From Gammaproteobacteria bacterium (GTDB lineage Bacteria; Pseudomonadota; Gammaproteobacteria; Magnimaribacterales; D2472), in contig JALRBL010000068.1 in the NCBI GenBank assembly GCA_023257795.1, positions 1 through 32,625 on the forward strand: DNA of 32,625 bases, read 5' to 3'. The translations under genes and the position numbers were made by a program. The notes beneath the pieces were generated by a model. It was not told where the DNA came from. It did no database searches and saw only the letters and a list, made by a program, of their open reading frames with translations. Within the stretch, counting starts at the first letter, position 1; each line of letters opens with the position of its first letter. Shown in pieces: positions 32,132 to 32,625 of this stretch.

Positions 32132-32625
32132 ATGGTGAAAAACGACGAACTTACTCAGGTTTTTGAGTTAACGGCTGAAGAGCTTATAGAAAAATCTCTA
32201 GAAAATGGAGAAGGCGTTCTTGCGTCCAATGGAGCGCTTTCAGTTGAAACGGGAGAAAGAACTGGCCGGAGCCCTAACGACAGGTTTATTGTTAAAGAAC
32301 CTGGAACGGAGGATCTGATTGATTGGGGAAACGTTAACAAGCCATTTGATTCCGATAAATTTAATGCGCTTTGGGATAAAGTAGAGTCATATCTAGTTGA
32401 GAAAGATCGCTATGTTTCTCATGTTCATGTTGGTGCTCATGAAGAACACTACCTTCCTATAGAAGTAACCACAGAAACTGCTTGGCACAGCCTTTTTTCC
32501 CAACTCATATTTATTAAGCCAAGCGAATATAACCCTTTAGAAAAAAAGCAATGGCGCATCTTAAGCGCTTCCAATTTCAAGTGCTCTCCTGAAGAAGATG
32601 GCACCAATTCTGAGGCATGCGTAAT
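32132..32625 (+). CDS. pckA: Phosphoenolpyruvate carboxykinase (ATP), N-terminal part
   Basis: The gene is cut by the window end after about 164 codons and is missing from the track for that reason. It converts oxaloacetate plus ATP to PEP, the entry step of gluconeogenesis. The translated part has the ATP-type family start: GALSVETGERTGRSPNDRFIV (about residues 31-51), IDWGNVNKPFD, and the later HVGAHEEHYLPIEV region. The catalytic P-loop lies beyond the window. With fba, pgk and tkt here it fits growth on organic acids, but that is inference. Confidence 0.93.
   Translation, partial: MVKNDELTQVFELTAEELIEKSLENGEGVLASNGALSVETGERTGRSPNDRFIVKEPGTEDLIDWGNVNKPFDSDKFNALWDKVESYLVEKDRYVSHVHVGAHEEHYLPIEVTTETAWHSLFSQLIFIKPSEYNPLEKKQWRILSASNFKCSPEEDGTNSEACV

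Noticed and set aside
1113-32625. Defence islands, prophage, insertion sequences, CRISPR or tRNA genes
   Set aside because: All long ORFs are assigned to housekeeping families, no repeat array or transposase motif was seen, and no tRNA-like cloverleaf was recognised by eye.

Overview
The window is a dense stretch of bacterial core genome. It is AT-rich, about 98% coding, with many 1-20 nt overlaps between genes and frequent TTG/GTG starts. Gene content and order are gammaproteobacterial: miaB-ybeZ-ybeY-ybeX-lnt, divergent orn/rsgA, ubiE-ubiJ-ubiB-tatABC, lptM-lysA-dapF-DUF484-xerC-yigB, and cytochrome c4-dsbA-cytochrome c5 next to engB and polA. Low GC, short spacers and small proteins suggest a streamlined marine lineage of the SAR86 kind. 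That lineage assignment is inference and was not tested with a phylogeny. No phage, insertion sequence, CRISPR array, toxin-antitoxin pair, rRNA or tRNA was seen, and no gene-free stretch exceeds 150 bases.

Layout. Positions 1-4712 (minus strand): miaB, ybeZ, ybeY, ybeX/corC and the N-terminal two thirds of lnt. Near position 150 the lnt frame runs into sequence that reads like cytochrome c oxidase subunit III, so the first ~150 bases are probably a chimeric join. Positions 4722-6707 (plus): a DUF1820 gene and a Tat-exported PhoD-like phosphatase. orn (minus) faces away from rsgA-ubiE-ubiJ-ubiB-tatA-tatB-tatC (plus, 7281-12037). Positions 12027-18411 (minus): a sugar-phosphate operon tkt-pgk-fba followed by dtd, an acyl-CoA dehydrogenase and a LOG-like protein.

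From 18415 the plus strand carries a probable SAM-II/SAM-V-type riboswitch, then metF-metK-ahcY (methyl-donor supply and SAH recycling). Next come lptM (too short for the ORF track), lysA, dapF, a DUF484 gene, xerC, a YigB-like phosphatase and a small coiled-coil protein. Positions 26554-28247 (minus) hold cytochrome c4, dsbA and cytochrome c5. Then come engB (plus), polA (minus), dsbB (plus) and the start of pckA (plus, cut by the window end).

The most interesting items are the riboswitch ahead of metF with a possible switching hairpin over the ribosome binding site; the lnt/cox3 junction; TATAAT boxes only 6-9 nt before the start codons of phoD, lptM and pckA, which suggests leaderless mRNAs; and the unannotated lptM gene, which corrects the lysA start.
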